NCBI RefSeq assembly: GCF_020271745.1
Contig: NZ_CP084296.1
Location: forward strand, 3,906,001 to 3,970,000
Origin: Providencia alcalifaciens
Lineage (GTDB): Bacteria > Pseudomonadota > Gammaproteobacteria > Enterobacterales > Enterobacteriaceae
DNA length: 64,000 bases
Reading direction: 5' to 3'
Shown: piece after piece, positions 28,243 through 40,289 of the stretch
Position numbering within the stretch: the first letter of the stretch is position 1
How the letters are laid out: every line of letters starts with the position of its first letter
Notes under the pieces: generated by a model
The model's input: only the letters and a program-made list of their open reading frames with translations
What the model was told of the DNA's origin: nothing
The model's database searches: none
Program-made: the position numbers and the translations under genes

Positions 28243-29754
28243 TTAGCTAACTGCTGGCAATGTTGATGTTGCAATATCAATAATCGGTTGTGGCCACAGA
28301 CCAAACACGATGACGGCTATCGCACACAGCGCTGCAAACACAGTTCCCAACGTCATTTTTTCTGGGCCAGTATAACGGTCTGCATGCTCTGCATCACGGC
28401 TATATAAGCTCGCCATAAAGCGCAAGTAGTAGAATAATCCAAGTGCACTACCTACCACCACAGCCCCTGTTAGCCACCACAATTGTGCATAAACGGCCGA
28501 AAGGATGGCATAGAACTTACCGATGAACCCAAGCGTAATTGGAATACCCGCTAGAGATAACATCATGACCGTCATCACCATCGCCAATACAGGCTTGTGC
28601 CAGAATAAGCCACGGAATGCACTGAAGTCATCTTGGTCATCACCACGGTATGGGCTTGAAATCACGCTAACCACACCAAACGCCCCCAAGCTCGCTAACA
28701 AGTAGCTCACCAGGTAGATAGCAATGGTAACTTGTGCCAATTGCGCATCAACACGCATTGCCACTAACGTGACCAGTAAGTAACCCATGTGGGCAATAGA
28801 TGAGTAACCAAGCAGACGCTTAGCGCTCTTCTGAGTCAATGCCAGTAAGTTACCAAACAAGATTGACGCAACCGCAATCACACCAACAACCGCTAATAAC
28901 GTATCTGTTTGCGCGATGCCATCAACATGGGTAATCGGTGCTTCTAAGAAAATACGAACCAACACAGCAAAAATAGCGATTTTACTGCCAGTTGCTAAGA
29001 AAGCAGCAACGGGTGCAGGCGCACCTTGATAAACATCTGGCGTCCATAATTGGAATGGGAACAATGATAATTTAAAGCCGAAGCCTACAATCATCATGCC
29101 TAAACCAACTAAAATCAGAGGTGCGTGAATGCTGCTATGCGCTAAGCTTTGGCCCACTACGCTGAAACTTAAGCTGCCTGACTCTGCGTATAGTAAAGCG
29201 ATACCGAACAGCAGGAATGAAGATGCTGCTGCGGATAACACCATATACTTGATACCCGCTTCCAAAGTACGGCTACGTTCAAAGGTATAAGCAACCAGAC
29301 CAAATAGTGGAATAGAGATCAATTCAATACCGATGAACATCGACGCCATATGGTTCGACATTCCCAGCAGAACGCCACCCGTGACCGCAATGCTCAATAA
29401 GAGGTAAAACTCTTCTTTGTTATCATTAAAGCCTTCTAGCCAATGATAAGCAAAAATAGCGGTACCCATGCCTGCGATCAGAACCAGTCCTGAGTAGAAC
29501 AGTGCAAAACCATCCACTAGCAGCAATGAAGTCACTGCTCTTGGCAGTAATGCTTCCTCACCCACTGGTGTAGGGATGGCATAGCCGTTAACCCAAATCA
29601 GTGAAACAAATGTCAGGAGAAAACCAACCACCGTGATTGCGGCGCTGGTTAAATGATCTCGCCGCCACGCAATTGACAGCATCACAATCACTGCGGTTAA
29701 TCCAGCGAGGATCAACGGCAGCATTGCTAACAATTCTAAAGGTGTTATTGTCAT
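28243..29754 (-). CDS. nuoN: NADH dehydrogenase I (complex I) subunit N
   Basis: Antiporter-like membrane subunit of complex I, in the proton-pumping arm. The 503 residues form about fourteen hydrophobic segments, with the conserved Lys/Glu region ([18 protein letters not shown]) and the [23 protein letters not shown] loop characteristic of this family. It is the last gene of the nuo operon, nine bases after nuoM. It is slightly longer than the E. coli protein (485) in the N-terminal loops. The toxin-pair terminator lies just downstream. Confidence 0.97.
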   Translation of the reverse strand: MTITPLELLAMLPLILAGLTAVIVMLSIAWRRDHLTSAAITVVGFLLTFVSLIWVNGYAIPTPVGEEALLPRAVTSLLLVDGFALFYSGLVLIAGMGTAIFAYHWLEGFNDNKEEFYLLLSIAVTGGVLLGMSNHMASMFIGIELISIPLFGLVAYTFERSRTLEAGIKYMVLSAAASSFLLFGIALLYAESGSLSFSVVGQSLAHSSIHAPLILVGLGMMIVGFGFKLSLFPFQLWTPDVYQGAPAPVAAFLATGSKIAIFAVLVRIFLEAPITHVDGIAQTDTLLAVVGVIAVASILFGNLLALTQKSAKRLLGYSSIAHMGYLLVTLVAMRVDAQLAQVTIAIYLVSYLLASLGAFGVVSVISSPYRGDDQDDFSAFRGLFWHKPVLAMVMTVMMLSLAGIPITLGFIGKFYAILSAVYAQLWWLTGAVVVGSALGLFYYLRFMASLYSRDAEHADRYTGPEKMTLGTVFAALCAIAVIVFGLWPQPIIDIATSTLPAVS

Positions 29755-29763
29755 GGCGAATTA

Positions 29764-31287
29764 CTACCCTTGTGTTGAAAGTGAAGCAGAATACAGGTTA
29801 TGCAGTGTTTCCATCGAGCCCGCAGACGTATCTAAGATAGGTTGTGGGTAGAAACCAATGATAACCAATAAAGCCGCCAGAACCAGTAAAACACCAAACT
29901 CACGAGCCGTTAGCCCTTTCAATTCAGTTTCTGATTTCGGCGTTCCGTAGTAAGTCTGCTGCATCATCCATAGTGCATAGATAGAGGCAAACACCACACC
30001 AAACACCATAATGCAGGTCACTAATGTGAATTGGCTGAAGCTACCGAAGAAGATCATGAATTCGCCGATAAAGTTACCTGTGCCCGGCATACCTAAGGTT
30101 GCTGCGGCAAAGAACAGGGATAAACCCGGTAACCATTTGATGCGTTTCCATAATCCACCCATCATACGCATATCACGGGTCTGAGTACGTTCGTACAGCT
30201 GACCACTGATAATAATCAGTGCCGCACCCGACAGACCGTTGGTGATCATTTGCACCACAGCACCTTGATAGGCCAGTGTCGATGCTGCGTAGATAGCCAC
30301 AGTCACAAAGCCCATGTGGGATAAGCTACTGTACGCCGCTAAACGTTTAATATCCGTCTGTTTGAATGCTAACCATGCACCGTAGAAGATACTGATCACA
30401 CCCAGCGTCATTGCCACTGGTGTAAATTGCAGTGAAGCCTCAGGGAACAGTGGCAGTACAAAACGTAATAAGCCGTATGCGGCTGTTTTCAACATGATAC
30501 CGGAGATATCCACAGAACCCGCCGTTGGCGATTGTTCTTGGGTATCTGCCATCCACCCATGGAATGGCACTAATGGCATTTTTACTGCGAAAGCAATAAA
30601 GAAGCCCAGCATCAGCAAGAAGCTCGCCGTACCTGACAACGCACTTTCCGTACCCAGTAACGCGTTATAGTCGAATGTCAGCTCATTGAACGCAATCCAG
30701 TGAAGGATAACCAAGCCGATAATCGCCACCAGCATGATCAAACCGCTGACTTGCGTATAGATAAAGAATTTGGTCGCAGCCTTAACATGCTGACGGTTAC
30801 CTGACCCTTTGTGCCCCCAGTTCGCAATCAGGAAGTACATCGGGATCAACATCATCTCCCAGAAGAAGAAGAATAAGAACAGGTCAACCGCGGTGAAAAT
30901 CCCCATCACACCTGCAATAATCCATAGCAGGTTAAAGTGATAAGCACCTTGGTTCTCTTGCTGTTCGCTCCACGAACTGAGGATAGAAAACGCGCCCATG
31001 ATGGCGGTTAACACCACCATCAACAGCGATAATCCATCAACCGCTAACGAGAAATTGATACCTAGCGCAGGGATCCATTCCGTTGAGTATGTGCTTTGCC
31101 ACTCTGGAATACCTTGCGGGTTAACCAGCGAATAATTCCCTTGCGCCCAAAATAGTACCGCAAGGATAAGCGTGATTCCCATTGTCCCCAGCGCAACCCA
31201 ACGAGGTGCACGGTGACTGAATCGGTCAGCCTGCCAGCTTAGCAGGGCACCGATAAAGGGAATAAGTATTAGCCAATATAATTGCAT
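29764..31287 (-). CDS. nuoM: NADH dehydrogenase I subunit M
   Basis: Antiporter-like membrane subunit of complex I, 507 residues (509 in E. coli). The essential Glu sits in FFFFWEMMLIPMYFLI and the central Lys in FAVKMPLVPFHGWMADTQEQSP, both conserved in proton-channel subunits. About fourteen membrane segments are visible. It is in tandem with nuoL (19 bases) and nuoN. Confidence 0.97.
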   Translation of the reverse strand: MQLYWLILIPFIGALLSWQADRFSHRAPRWVALGTMGITLILAVLFWAQGNYSLVNPQGIPEWQSTYSTEWIPALGINFSLAVDGLSLLMVVLTAIMGAFSILSSWSEQQENQGAYHFNLLWIIAGVMGIFTAVDLFLFFFFWEMMLIPMYFLIANWGHKGSGNRQHVKAATKFFIYTQVSGLIMLVAIIGLVILHWIAFNELTFDYNALLGTESALSGTASFLLMLGFFIAFAVKMPLVPFHGWMADTQEQSPTAGSVDISGIMLKTAAYGLLRFVLPLFPEASLQFTPVAMTLGVISIFYGAWLAFKQTDIKRLAAYSSLSHMGFVTVAIYAASTLAYQGAVVQMITNGLSGAALIIISGQLYERTQTRDMRMMGGLWKRIKWLPGLSLFFAAATLGMPGTGNFIGEFMIFFGSFSQFTLVTCIMVFGVVFASIYALWMMQQTYYGTPKSETELKGLTAREFGVLLVLAALLVIIGFYPQPILDTSAGSMETLHNLYSASLSTQG

Positions 31288-31306
31288 GGCGCAATGTGTC
31301 CCTTAA

Positions 31307-33148
31307 TTAAACCAAAAGCAGCAGAGCAAGAATCAGCACTGCACCCAGCCCCAGAGAGGCAACATACCAACGGATCTGACCGTTTTCACTCACTGCTAGC
31401 CCTTTGTTTGCCCAACGTGAAAGATGTGCAGGGATATTCATCAGTGAGTTAATCGGATCGCTTTCGAGTAACCATGCAATCCCTTTGAAAGGTTTTACAA
31501 AAATTACATCATACAACCAGTCGAAGCCCCATGCGTGGTACCACCACGTAGAGAAGAAACGACCAATTGCTGTTTTCGCAATCGCATCAACGATAGAACG
31601 TCTAAACAGATAGAGGAACGTTGCAATCAACAGACCTGCGATAGCAAAACCACCCGAGATAGCTTCGATAAACAGTTTACCGTCTTCAGCTTCCATTGGT
31701 TTTGCAGGGAATACGCCCTCTAATGGCTGATGGATCATCGCCCCCACAAAGGTCGCGAGGATTGCCAAAATAGCCAGTGGTACAGTGTGAGTGATGCCTT
31801 TAACTTTATGCGCTTTGATTTTTGCTTCACCGTGGAAGACGATGAAAATCATACGGAAGGTGTAAATTGCGGTCATTAATGCACCGATGATACCCGCCCA
31901 TAACAGCACAGTTTGCCCATCCACTTTCGCGCCCCACAAGATGGCATCTTTACTGTAGAAACCAGAAGTAAACAGAGGCAACGCGGCCAATGCACTACCA
32001 CCGATTAACATCACAATATAAACGAATGGAATTTGCTTACGCAGGCCACCCATTTTGAAGATGTTTTGCTCGTGATGACACGCGATGATCACCGAACCTG
32101 CGGACAGGAACAGTAACGCTTTGAAGAAGGCGTGCGTCATTAAGTGGAAAATTGCCGCATCCCATGCTTGTACGCCCAGAGCCAAGAACATGTAACCAAT
32201 CTGGCTCATGGTCGAGTAAGCAAGAACACGTTTGATATCCGTTTGAACCAGTGCTGCGAAACCTGCAAACAGCAATGTTACCGCACCCACAACACCCACT
32301 AAATGCAGAATGTCTGGTGTTAACAGGAATAATCCATGAGTACGTGCAATTAAGTACACACCCGCAGTCACCATGGTTGCGGCGTGGATCAGTGCGGAAA
32401 CTGGCGTTGGACCCGCCATCGCATCGGCTAACCATGTTTGTAATGGTAGCTGAGCTGATTTACCGACCGCACCACCTAATAACATCAGCGTTGCCCAGTT
32501 CAGCATCGATAAGCCTTCCGGAGACAACTGAGTCGCACGTTGTGCCATTTCGCTGAAGTTTAAGGTGCCCAATTCGTTGTACAGGATAAACATGCCGATA
32601 GCCAAGAACACGTCACCAATACGGGTCACGAAGAAGGCTTTCATTGCCGCTTTACCGTTATCTGGGTTGGTATAATAGAAACCAATTAACAGATAACTGC
32701 ACAGCCCTACCCCTTCCCAACCGAGATACATTAGCATCATGTTATCGGCCAGCACTAATACCACCATGCTCGCGATAAACAGGTTAGTGTAAGTGAAGAA
32801 ACGTGAGTAACCTTCCTCGCCGCGCATATACCAAGAGGCATACACATGAATAAGGAAGCCCACACCCGTTACCACACCTAACATGGTCAGAGAAAGACCA
32901 TCAAGAGATAGGCTAAATGGGATAGTAAAATTACCCACAGACATCCAAGTCCATAACATTTGTGGATAAACATACCCAGCTTCATGAGTTAAAAACTCAG
33001 AGCCTGCATAAAATGCAACTAGAGCGGCCAGACCCACTGAGCCTGCACCGATAATCGCGGATACATTTTCTGACCAACGACCGCGGGAAAATGCGAGAAG
33101 CACAGACCCTAACAGCGGGAACAGAATCGTTAAATAGAGTAAGTTCAT
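31307..33148 (-). CDS. nuoL: NADH dehydrogenase I subunit L
   Basis: Distal antiporter-like subunit of complex I with the long lateral helix along the membrane arm. The 613 residues match E. coli exactly in length. Conserved segments include the Glu in [18 protein letters not shown], the proton-path region [30 protein letters not shown], and the C-terminal lateral helix with an amphipathic stretch. Its ATG overlaps the nuoK stop (ATGA), which indicates translational coupling. Confidence 0.97.
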   Translation of the reverse strand: MNLLYLTILFPLLGSVLLAFSRGRWSENVSAIIGAGSVGLAALVAFYAGSEFLTHEAGYVYPQMLWTWMSVGNFTIPFSLSLDGLSLTMLGVVTGVGFLIHVYASWYMRGEEGYSRFFTYTNLFIASMVVLVLADNMMLMYLGWEGVGLCSYLLIGFYYTNPDNGKAAMKAFFVTRIGDVFLAIGMFILYNELGTLNFSEMAQRATQLSPEGLSMLNWATLMLLGGAVGKSAQLPLQTWLADAMAGPTPVSALIHAATMVTAGVYLIARTHGLFLLTPDILHLVGVVGAVTLLFAGFAALVQTDIKRVLAYSTMSQIGYMFLALGVQAWDAAIFHLMTHAFFKALLFLSAGSVIIACHHEQNIFKMGGLRKQIPFVYIVMLIGGSALAALPLFTSGFYSKDAILWGAKVDGQTVLLWAGIIGALMTAIYTFRMIFIVFHGEAKIKAHKVKGITHTVPLAILAILATFVGAMIHQPLEGVFPAKPMEAEDGKLFIEAISGGFAIAGLLIATFLYLFRRSIVDAIAKTAIGRFFSTWWYHAWGFDWLYDVIFVKPFKGIAWLLESDPINSLMNIPAHLSRWANKGLAVSENGQIRWYVASLGLGAVLILALLLLV

Positions 33149-33447
33149 TCGCGCATCTCACTGACTTTATCAATGTTCAGGTTTTGACGATGACGATGGA
33201 GTTGCAGTAACAACGCCAATCCAATACTCGCCTCCGCTGCCGCCAGAGTGATTGCCAGAATATACATAATCTGACCATCTGGTTGCCCCCAAAAACTGCC
33301 CGCGACCACAAAGGCTAATGCCGTTGCGTTCACCATGATTTCCAGTCCGATCAGCATGAAAAGCAGGTTGCGGCGAATAACAAGACAACTCAGTCCCATT
33401 ACAAAGATAATTGCCGCTAAAATCAGACCATGTTGAAGAGGTATCAT
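33145..33447 (-). CDS. nuoK: NADH dehydrogenase I subunit K
   Basis: Small three-helix membrane subunit of complex I, 100 residues as in E. coli. The buried glutamates of the proton path are visible in [11 protein letters not shown] and [13 protein letters not shown]. Both ends overlap neighbours by four bases (ATGA with nuoJ and nuoL), so these three genes are tightly coupled. Confidence 0.97.
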   Translation of the reverse strand: MIPLQHGLILAAIIFVMGLSCLVIRRNLLFMLIGLEIMVNATALAFVVAGSFWGQPDGQIMYILAITLAAAEASIGLALLLQLHRHRQNLNIDKVSEMRE

Positions 33448-33989
33448 TGTTTCTCCCCCGCATTACGGCTGTTGCTGACAAGATCAGCGCTGTTTTCTGA
33501 ACGGTCACGACCCACGTGGAAGGCAACAACCAGACCCGCGAGTAATAATAATGATGCTAGCTCAACGGCTAAGACGTAAGGACCAAACAAGCTGATACCC
33601 ACTTCTTTCGCTGTGATAATCACACCTTCCGTTTTTTCTTGGTGAGAAAGACTGGTGATCCCATACACTAAAATACCCAGTAAAACGGCAGATAGCACTG
33701 CGGGACCAATCCACGTTTTCGGTGTTAACCAAGCGCGCTCTTGTTCTTGTACTGAGCGACCTAAGTTCAACATCATCACCACGAAAACAAACAGAACCAT
33801 AATGGCGCCAGCGTAAACGATAATCTCTAATGCTCCGGCAAAATATGCACCGAGCGAGAAGAACACCATTGACAGTGCCAACAGAGAAACCACCAGATAC
33901 AGTAGCGCATGCACTGGATTGGTATTAGTAATCACCCTCAAAGTTGCTAGAACAGCAACTAGACCGGCGATATAAAATGTAAATTCCAT
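33444..33989 (-). CDS. nuoJ: NADH dehydrogenase I subunit J
   Basis: Membrane subunit of complex I with five hydrophobic segments, 181 residues. The conserved region [22 protein letters not shown] contains the helix with a pi-bulge that couples quinone reduction to pumping in known structures. The soluble C-terminal tail after HVGRDR is short and variable. It sits 12 bases after nuoI and overlaps nuoK. Confidence 0.96.
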   Translation of the reverse strand: MEFTFYIAGLVAVLATLRVITNTNPVHALLYLVVSLLALSMVFFSLGAYFAGALEIIVYAGAIMVLFVFVVMMLNLGRSVQEQERAWLTPKTWIGPAVLSAVLLGILVYGITSLSHQEKTEGVIITAKEVGISLFGPYVLAVELASLLLLAGLVVAFHVGRDRSENSADLVSNSRNAGEKQ

Positions 33990-34001
33990 GAATATCGCTC
34001 C

Positions 34002-34544
34002 TTACGGCAACAGGTCTTTGACGTTGATAGGTTTCGCTTCGTTATCCGCTTCGCCTTTATCTTTACCTGCGATCGCCATACCTGATTTACGGTAAAAGTT
34101 ATAATCAGGATATTTACCCGGCCCTGAAATTAACAGGTCGTTTTTCTCATAAACCAGATCCTGACGACGCCAATCTGCCATTTCGAAGTCTGGCGTCAAT
34201 TGGATTGCCGTGGTTGGGCAAGCCTCTTCACACAGACCACAGAAAATGCAGCGAGAGAAGTTCACGCGGAAAAATTCGGGATACCAGCGTCCATCTTCGT
34301 GCTCCGCTTTTTGCAGTGAGATACATCCCACTGGGCAAGCAACCGCACATAAGTTACACGCAACACAACGCTCTTCACCGTCAGGATCGCGCGTTAGCAC
34401 GATGCGTCCACGGTAACGGGGTGGCAGATAAACCGGCTCTTCTGGGTACATTTGCGTTTCCCGTTTATCGAACGCGTGTAGACCCACCATCCAAATACTG
34501 CGTACTTGGGTGGCGAAACCGACCAATAACTCTTTTAATGTCAT
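34002..34544 (-). CDS. nuoI: NADH dehydrogenase I subunit I, 2x[4Fe-4S]
   Basis: Peripheral ferredoxin-like subunit that passes electrons towards cluster N2 in NuoB. The 180 residues carry two complete 4Fe-4S motifs, [15 protein letters not shown] at about 60 and [16 protein letters not shown] at about 99. The N-terminal amphipathic stretch anchors it to NuoH. The sequence is nearly the same as in E. coli. Confidence 0.97.
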   Translation of the reverse strand: MTLKELLVGFATQVRSIWMVGLHAFDKRETQMYPEEPVYLPPRYRGRIVLTRDPDGEERCVACNLCAVACPVGCISLQKAEHEDGRWYPEFFRVNFSRCIFCGLCEEACPTTAIQLTPDFEMADWRRQDLVYEKNDLLISGPGKYPDYNFYRKSGMAIAGKDKGEADNEAKPINVKDLLP

Positions 34545-34558
34545 GGTTCAATCACCCC

Positions 34559-35539
34559 TTACTGAGCGTTGTATAAAATCACTGCTGCGGTACCCAGCAG
34601 GTTAAGCAGTGTCAGTGGCAGACAAATTTTCCAGCCGAAGGACATTACTTGGTCATAACGTGGGCGCGGTAATGAAGCACGGATCAAGATAAACATCATC
34701 ATGAAGAAGGCTGTTTTAATCGCAAACCACAGGAAAGCAGGCAGGAACGGACCATGCCAACCACCAAAGAACAGCGTCACAATCAGCGCGGACACAGTCA
34801 CGATACCGATATATTCACCCACGAAGAACAGACCGAATTTCATACCGGAATATTCCACATGGTAACCGTCGGCAATCTCTTGTTCCGCTTCTGGCTGGTC
34901 AAATGGGTGACGGTGACAGACCGCGACACCCGCAATCGCAAACGTGATAAAACCAAAGAATTGTGGGATCACGTTCCACATACCTTCTTGGGAATTCACG
35001 ATGTCGATTAAGTTGAATGAGCCCGCTTGCGCGACCACACCCATCAGTGACAAGCCTAAGAACACTTCATAACTCACCGTTTGAGCCGATGCACGCATCG
35101 CACCTAATAAGGAGTATTTGTTGTTACTTGACCAACCGGCGAACAGTACCGCGTACACCGCGAGACCCGCCATCATCAGGAAGAATAAGATCCCGATGTT
35201 CAAGTCAGCAACGTGCCAAGTCGGGCTGACTGGCACAATAGCAAACGCTAAGAACAGAGAACAAAATGCGATAACCGGCGCAAGCGTAAAGATTTTCTTG
35301 TCCGCGAACTCTGGGATCCAGTCCTCTTTAAACAGCATTTTGAACATGTCGGCAATCAGTTGTCCCATTCCAAATGGACCCACACGGTTAGGACCGTAAC
35401 GGTTTTGGAATAGACCGAGAATACGGCGTTCGCCGAGACTCATGTATGCCCCACAGGTCACAACAACCAGCAAGATAACAACGGATTTAAGGATGGAAAT
35501 CAGGACTTCCATCACCGCAGGAGAAATCCAATCCATCAT
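34559..35539 (-). CDS. nuoH: NADH dehydrogenase I subunit H
   Basis: Membrane subunit that forms the quinone-binding cavity with NuoB and NuoD. The 326 residues have eight or so hydrophobic segments. The highly conserved loops [14 protein letters not shown] and [20 protein letters not shown], which line the cavity, are intact. The first of two adjacent ATGs (35539 and 35536) overlaps the nuoG stop (ATGA). I kept the first because of that coupling, though the second is equally possible. Confidence 0.97.
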   Translation of the reverse strand: MMDWISPAVMEVLISILKSVVILLVVVTCGAYMSLGERRILGLFQNRYGPNRVGPFGMGQLIADMFKMLFKEDWIPEFADKKIFTLAPVIAFCSLFLAFAIVPVSPTWHVADLNIGILFFLMMAGLAVYAVLFAGWSSNNKYSLLGAMRASAQTVSYEVFLGLSLMGVVAQAGSFNLIDIVNSQEGMWNVIPQFFGFITFAIAGVAVCHRHPFDQPEAEQEIADGYHVEYSGMKFGLFFVGEYIGIVTVSALIVTLFFGGWHGPFLPAFLWFAIKTAFFMMMFILIRASLPRPRYDQVMSFGWKICLPLTLLNLLGTAAVILYNAQ

Positions 35540-38259
35540 GCGCCCCTCCGCAGATTATTCACTGACACGCCCGCCATCACAGGAGCAATTCCCGGCATCC
35601 CCAGAGGTAAACCGATTTGACCTACAGCAAGGTGCTGACTAATGCGCACTGGCAGATTAAAGGTTTGACCTGCATGACTAAACTCAGCGTTCACGCCTGC
35701 ATTCAGACCCAGCGCCGCCGCATCTTGCGCATTCAACATGATATAAGGCTCAGGCATACGCTGCTGGATCACATCAGAACGTTGTGACGTTTCATCACTA
35801 CCAAACAGATGATAGTAAGGTGCCACAACCCACTGTGCTTCACCGCCTTGGTAAGCCGCAGGAACCTCAGTAAAGTACGCCAATTTGCTTTCTTTCGAAT
35901 TGAATAAACGCACCCCCGGATCACCAAACAGTAAGTGTCCGCCCACCTCGGCTTGGAATTTGTTCCATGCTTGTGGTGAGTTCCAGCCCGGCGCCCATGC
36001 AAATGGAATTTGCTGACGTGGTGCTTTCGGTTGGTTATTCCCTTCCATTGAGAACGCAAATGGTGAATCGATATCTTGCGGTTGACGCGGTTCATGAACC
36101 GATTTGTCCGCCAGCATTGCCGTACGACCGCTGTAACGATGCGGTTCACGCGCCAGTTTTTGTCCACGAATACGGAAAGAGGCTTTCGGTGCTGTATCTC
36201 TAATACCCGCAAATTGTGGCAGTGCAGCCACACACTCTTCAATAACGTGGTCTAATTGCGACCAATCTGCATCACGTTGCTGCGCTTCAGTTTGCAGTGA
36301 ATGCATCCAGCGCCAGCTTTCGTTCATCACGATGCTGTTATCGTAGTAGGTTGGGTCAAAGACTTGGAAGAAACGTTGAGCACGACCTTCTTGGTTGATA
36401 AGCGTACCGTCTGCTTCAGCAAAACTTGCCGCTGGCAGGACTAATGTCGCTTTATCCATGATGTCCGTGTGCTGGTGGTCTGCCACGATCAGGTGCTTCA
36501 ATTTCGCTAATGCGCTATTGACGGCATCCACGGTGCTATGACGGTAAAGGTCATTTTCCATCACGATAGCCACATCCGCTTCGTTAGCTTCAATGCGTGA
36601 GAACGCATTTTCTAATGGCAAGGCGTTCATCATCGCAAGACCAAAGCTGTTGGCATGAGATGCTACATAAGACAGACCAACGTTTGCACCCTTCGCTTTC
36701 AGCGCAAATGCCACGTTAGCTGCGGCTTCGATCATCGCATCGCTAGCACTATGACTACCGCTGATAATCAGTGGTTTTTTCGCACCCGCTAAAGCTTGAG
36801 CCACGGTTTCTACTTTCGCTTTCACATCAGCCGGTAAATCATTCACTGCCGGTGCGTCACCGTTGATCAGGTTAGCAATCGCGAAACCGAAACGCGCTTG
36901 ATCTGCCACTGGCGCACGGTAATTGTACGCTGCAACATCATCTAAACGCGTGTCATCCACGTTAGTGATAAACAGTGGATACTTGGCGTGTTGACCAATG
37001 TTTTGAATCGCTGCGATTTGCCAGTCAGCCACTTTCTGTGCTGCTGCCATTTCACGGGCTTTACCTTTCACCGCTTGGCGAACAGACAGTGCCATACGTG
37101 CGCCCGTCTGAGTCAAATCTTCACCCAGAACTAACACCGCATCATAGCCTTCAATTTCACGCAATGTTGGGGTGTAAACACCGCCGTTTTGCAGGATGTT
37201 TTGCATCAGCGCTAAGCGACGTTGTTCATCCTTAGAAATACCGGAGTAGAAGTTTTCCGCGCCCACTAAAGCACGCAGTGCATAGTTGCTTTCAACGCTC
37301 GCACGTGGAGAACCGATACCAATCACTTTCTTCGCTTGATTGATGATCTGTGCACCGCTTTGCATTGCTTCAATCGCCGAAACCACCTGCTGTACGCCAT
37401 CTTTGGTTAACAGCGCTTGGCGAGGACGGTCTTTGCGGTTCACATAACCATAACCAAAGCGACCACGGTCACACAGGAAGTAGTGGTTTACAGAACCGTT
37501 ATAGCGGTTTTCAATACGGCGCAGTTCACCATAACGCTCACCAGGGCTGGTGTTACAACCGATGCTGCACTGTTGGCAGATACCCGGTGCAAATTGCATA
37601 TCCCATTTACGGTTATAGCGTTCTGAGTGCGTTTTGTCGGTGAATACCCCTGTTGGGCACACTTCGACGAGGTTACCAGAAAATTCACTTTCCAGTGTGC
37701 CGTCTTCAGTACGACCAAAGTAGACATAGTTATGCGCGCCATACACACCTAAGTCGGTGCCATCGGCATAATCTTTGTAGTAACGAACGCAACGGTAACA
37801 CGCGATACAACGGTTCATTTCATGACTAATGAATGGACCGAGATCTTGGTTTACGTGAGTGCGTTTTGTAAAACGATACTTACGCATGGTATGACCGGTC
37901 ATCACCGTCATATCTTGTAAGTGACAGTTACCGCCTTCCTCACAGACTGGGCAGTCGTGGGGGTGGTTGGTCATCAGCCATTCAACAACACTTTCACGGA
38001 ATTGTTTGGCTTCTTCATCATCGATTGAGATGTAAGTGCCTTCCGTTGCCGGTGTCATACAAGACATCACGAGGCGACCACGAGTGTCATCTGCGTTTTG
38101 ATACTGCTTCACCGCACACTGGCGGCAAGCGCCAACGCTTCCCAGCGCCGGATGCCAGCAAAAATAAGGAATATCTAGCCCCAACGATAAGCAGGCTTGT
38201 AACAGGTTTTCAGACCCGTTTACGTCATATTCTTTGCCGTCTACATATATCGTAGCCAT
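35536..38259 (-). CDS. nuoG: NADH dehydrogenase I subunit G
   Basis: Large iron-sulfur subunit of the NADH-oxidising arm, 907 residues from the ATG at 38259 ([13 protein letters not shown]), which aligns with E. coli. The frame extends six codons upstream, including another ATG at 38268. The N-terminal 2Fe-2S domain ([18 protein letters not shown]), the His-ligated cluster segment ([18 protein letters not shown]), the CIACYRC motif and the extra cluster site CQQCSIGC are all present, followed by a molybdopterin-oxidoreductase-like fold without a molybdenum site. The gap to nuoF is 97 bases, longer than the near-overlap of E. coli. Confidence 0.96.
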   Translation of the reverse strand: MATIYVDGKEYDVNGSENLLQACLSLGLDIPYFCWHPALGSVGACRQCAVKQYQNADDTRGRLVMSCMTPATEGTYISIDDEEAKQFRESVVEWLMTNHPHDCPVCEEGGNCHLQDMTVMTGHTMRKYRFTKRTHVNQDLGPFISHEMNRCIACYRCVRYYKDYADGTDLGVYGAHNYVYFGRTEDGTLESEFSGNLVEVCPTGVFTDKTHSERYNRKWDMQFAPGICQQCSIGCNTSPGERYGELRRIENRYNGSVNHYFLCDRGRFGYGYVNRKDRPRQALLTKDGVQQVVSAIEAMQSGAQIINQAKKVIGIGSPRASVESNYALRALVGAENFYSGISKDEQRRLALMQNILQNGGVYTPTLREIEGYDAVLVLGEDLTQTGARMALSVRQAVKGKAREMAAAQKVADWQIAAIQNIGQHAKYPLFITNVDDTRLDDVAAYNYRAPVADQARFGFAIANLINGDAPAVNDLPADVKAKVETVAQALAGAKKPLIISGSHSASDAMIEAAANVAFALKAKGANVGLSYVASHANSFGLAMMNALPLENAFSRIEANEADVAIVMENDLYRHSTVDAVNSALAKLKHLIVADHQHTDIMDKATLVLPAASFAEADGTLINQEGRAQRFFQVFDPTYYDNSIVMNESWRWMHSLQTEAQQRDADWSQLDHVIEECVAALPQFAGIRDTAPKASFRIRGQKLAREPHRYSGRTAMLADKSVHEPRQPQDIDSPFAFSMEGNNQPKAPRQQIPFAWAPGWNSPQAWNKFQAEVGGHLLFGDPGVRLFNSKESKLAYFTEVPAAYQGGEAQWVVAPYYHLFGSDETSQRSDVIQQRMPEPYIMLNAQDAAALGLNAGVNAEFSHAGQTFNLPVRISQHLAVGQIGLPLGMPGIAPVMAGVSVNNLRRGA

Positions 38260-38356
38260 AGTCAGCATGCTTCCCAAAGGCCCGCTTTAGCAGGCGTTAA
38301 ACATAAATACGTTCTTCGTCAAAAATTCGTTTAGCGGTTGCTCAATCGCTAAATGC
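38260..38356 (-). promoter_or_regulatory. Structured spacer between nuoF and nuoG
   Basis: 97-base non-coding gap inside the operon. On the minus strand it can form TTTAGCG/CGCTAAA (38335-38358) and, nearer the nuoG start, GCCTGC/GCGGGC with a four-base loop and one wobble pair (38281-38296). No T run follows either stem, so they look like processing, stability or translation-control structures and not terminators. Confidence 0.45.
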
Positions 38357-39718
38357 TTACCAACGCTGCTTGAGCAGGTTTGGCTGGATCCCGGCAATCT
38401 GCACGATGTTACGCAGATCTTTTTTCGAGATACCCGCTTCGAACTCTCCACGGAAATATTTGATGGCGCTTTGTAATGGCTCAACCGCACCCGGTGCGTG
38501 TGCACAGAAGGTTTTGCCTGGTCCTAAGAAACGGCAAAGTTGTTCAAGAGTTTCGATATCCCCTTCTTGACCTTCGCCTTTTTCCAGTGCCTGTAGAATT
38601 TTTACGCTCCACGGCAGACCATCACGGCACGGTGTACACCAACCACAGGATTCACGCGCGAAAAAGGTTTCTAAGTTACGCACTAAAGAAACCATGTTGA
38701 TTTCGTTATCTACCGCCATCGCCAGCGCTGTACCTAAACGGCTACCTGCTTTCGCGATATTTTCGAAATCCATCGGTAAATCGAGGTGATCGTTGGTCAG
38801 GAAGTCAGTTCCTGCGCCACCCGGTTGCCATGCTTTGAGTTTTAATCCATCACGCATACCGCCCGCGTAGTCTTCTAAGACTTCACGCGCCGTTGTACCA
38901 AATGGCAGTTCCCACAGACCCGGATTTTTCACGCGTCCAGAGAAGCCCATCAGCTTAGTGCCCGCGTCTTTACTCTTGCCGGCGCTTAAATCGATATACC
39001 ACTGGTCACCGTGTTCTAAAATTGCAGGCACGTTACAGATGGTTTCAACGTTATTAACGCAGGTCGGTTTACCCCATGCACCTGAACTTGCAGGGAATGG
39101 TGGCTTAGAGCGTGGGTTTGCACGACGGCCTTCGAGGGAGTTAATCAGTGCGGTTTCTTCACCGCAGATATAACGACCAGCCCCGGTATGCACAAATAGC
39201 TCAAAATCAAAACCCGAACCGAGAATGTTTTTACCTAAGAGGCCCGCTGCTTTGGCTTCTTCGATGGCGCGACGTAAATGTTTAGCCGCTTCAACATATT
39301 CACCACGTAAGAAGATATAACCACGGTAGGCTTTTAATGCATAAGCACCGATAATCATCCCTTCCACTAATAAGTGTGGCAGTTGTTCCATCAATAAACG
39401 GTCTTTATAAGTGCCCGGCTCCATTTCATCCGCATTACATAAGAAGTAACGCAGTTTCATGTTTTCGTCTTTCGGCATTAAGCTCCATTTCAGACCCGTC
39501 GAGAACCCTGCACCACCACGACCTTTCAGTCCGGCGTCTTTGACAAGGTTAACCACTTCATCAGGAGCCATGCCTTTGAGGGCACGTTCGACACCTTTGT
39601 ATCCGTTTTTACTGCGATACTCATCTAACCAGACTGGCTGCGCGTCATCGCGTAGGCGCCAAGTTAATGGATGCGTTTCCGCAGTACGGATCACAGGGTT
39701 TGCGGAGAAGTTTGTCAT
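38357..39718 (-). CDS. nuoF: NADH dehydrogenase I subunit F, NADH- and FMN-binding
   Basis: Catalytic subunit that oxidises NADH and holds FMN and one 4Fe-4S cluster. The 453 residues have the glycine-rich NADH site [17 protein letters not shown], the FMN region ([30 protein letters not shown]) and the cluster motif [12 protein letters not shown] with a distant fourth Cys in [10 protein letters not shown]. The end, [10 protein letters not shown], is as in E. coli, so the long gap before nuoG is not due to a truncated nuoF. It overlaps nuoE by four bases. Confidence 0.97.
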   Translation of the reverse strand: MTNFSANPVIRTAETHPLTWRLRDDAQPVWLDEYRSKNGYKGVERALKGMAPDEVVNLVKDAGLKGRGGAGFSTGLKWSLMPKDENMKLRYFLCNADEMEPGTYKDRLLMEQLPHLLVEGMIIGAYALKAYRGYIFLRGEYVEAAKHLRRAIEEAKAAGLLGKNILGSGFDFELFVHTGAGRYICGEETALINSLEGRRANPRSKPPFPASSGAWGKPTCVNNVETICNVPAILEHGDQWYIDLSAGKSKDAGTKLMGFSGRVKNPGLWELPFGTTAREVLEDYAGGMRDGLKLKAWQPGGAGTDFLTNDHLDLPMDFENIAKAGSRLGTALAMAVDNEINMVSLVRNLETFFARESCGWCTPCRDGLPWSVKILQALEKGEGQEGDIETLEQLCRFLGPGKTFCAHAPGAVEPLQSAIKYFRGEFEAGISKKDLRNIVQIAGIQPNLLKQRW

Positions 39719-40287
39719 GGATACTGCTCCAGTAGCTTTTGAATATTTTCAGGCTGCACATGACTGTGGGTATCGTCATCGATCATCATCGTTGGACCCT
39801 TGTCACAGTTACCTAAGCAACAGGTTGGCAGCAGCGTAAAGCGACCATCAGCGGTGGTTTGACCTGGGCGAATACTCAGCTGTTTAATAATTTCAGCTTC
39901 TAAGCCTTGGTAGCCCGTAATATGGCAAACAACACTGTCGCAATAACGAATAATGTGGCGACCCACTGGTTGACGGAAAATTTGGCTATAGAATGTTGCC
40001 ACGCCTTCTACGTCACTCGCAGGAATGCCTAAAACTTCTGCGATAGCGTGAATTGCGCCATCTTCGACCCAGCCACGATTTTTTTGCACAATTTTCAGCG
40101 CTTCAATTGACGCCGCGCGTGCATCTTCGTAGTGGTGTTTTTCCCCTTCAATTTCCGCTCGCTCATGTTCGGTTAAAACAAAACCGTGATTAGCTTGCGG
40201 TTCGAAGGTATTCACTACGTCAGACTGGCTGTTACAGCCACATTGGCCGGTGCCACATTGACCTTGTTTATCTTGTTCATTATGCAT
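39715..40287 (-). CDS. nuoE: NADH dehydrogenase I subunit E with Cys-rich N-terminal extension
   Basis: Thioredoxin-fold 2Fe-2S subunit beside NuoF. The 190 residues are about 24 longer than E. coli NuoE (166), and the extra length is all at the N terminus. The core is well conserved ([37 protein letters not shown]) with cluster ligands in CDSVVCH and [13 protein letters not shown]. The extension contains [14 protein letters not shown], three cysteines not seen in the E. coli protein. The ATG lies two bases after the nuoCD stop, so the start is well supported and the extension is likely real. Confidence 0.95.
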   Translation of the reverse strand: MHNEQDKQGQCGTGQCGCNSQSDVVNTFEPQANHGFVLTEHERAEIEGEKHHYEDARAASIEALKIVQKNRGWVEDGAIHAIAEVLGIPASDVEGVATFYSQIFRQPVGRHIIRYCDSVVCHITGYQGLEAEIIKQLSIRPGQTTADGRFTLLPTCCLGNCDKGPTMMIDDDTHSHVQPENIQKLLEQYP

Positions 40288-40289
40288 GG

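Noticed and set aside
32037-32435. 132-codon minus-strand frame inside nuoL
   Set aside because: Out-of-frame shadow of the nuoL coding sequence; nuoL is full length.
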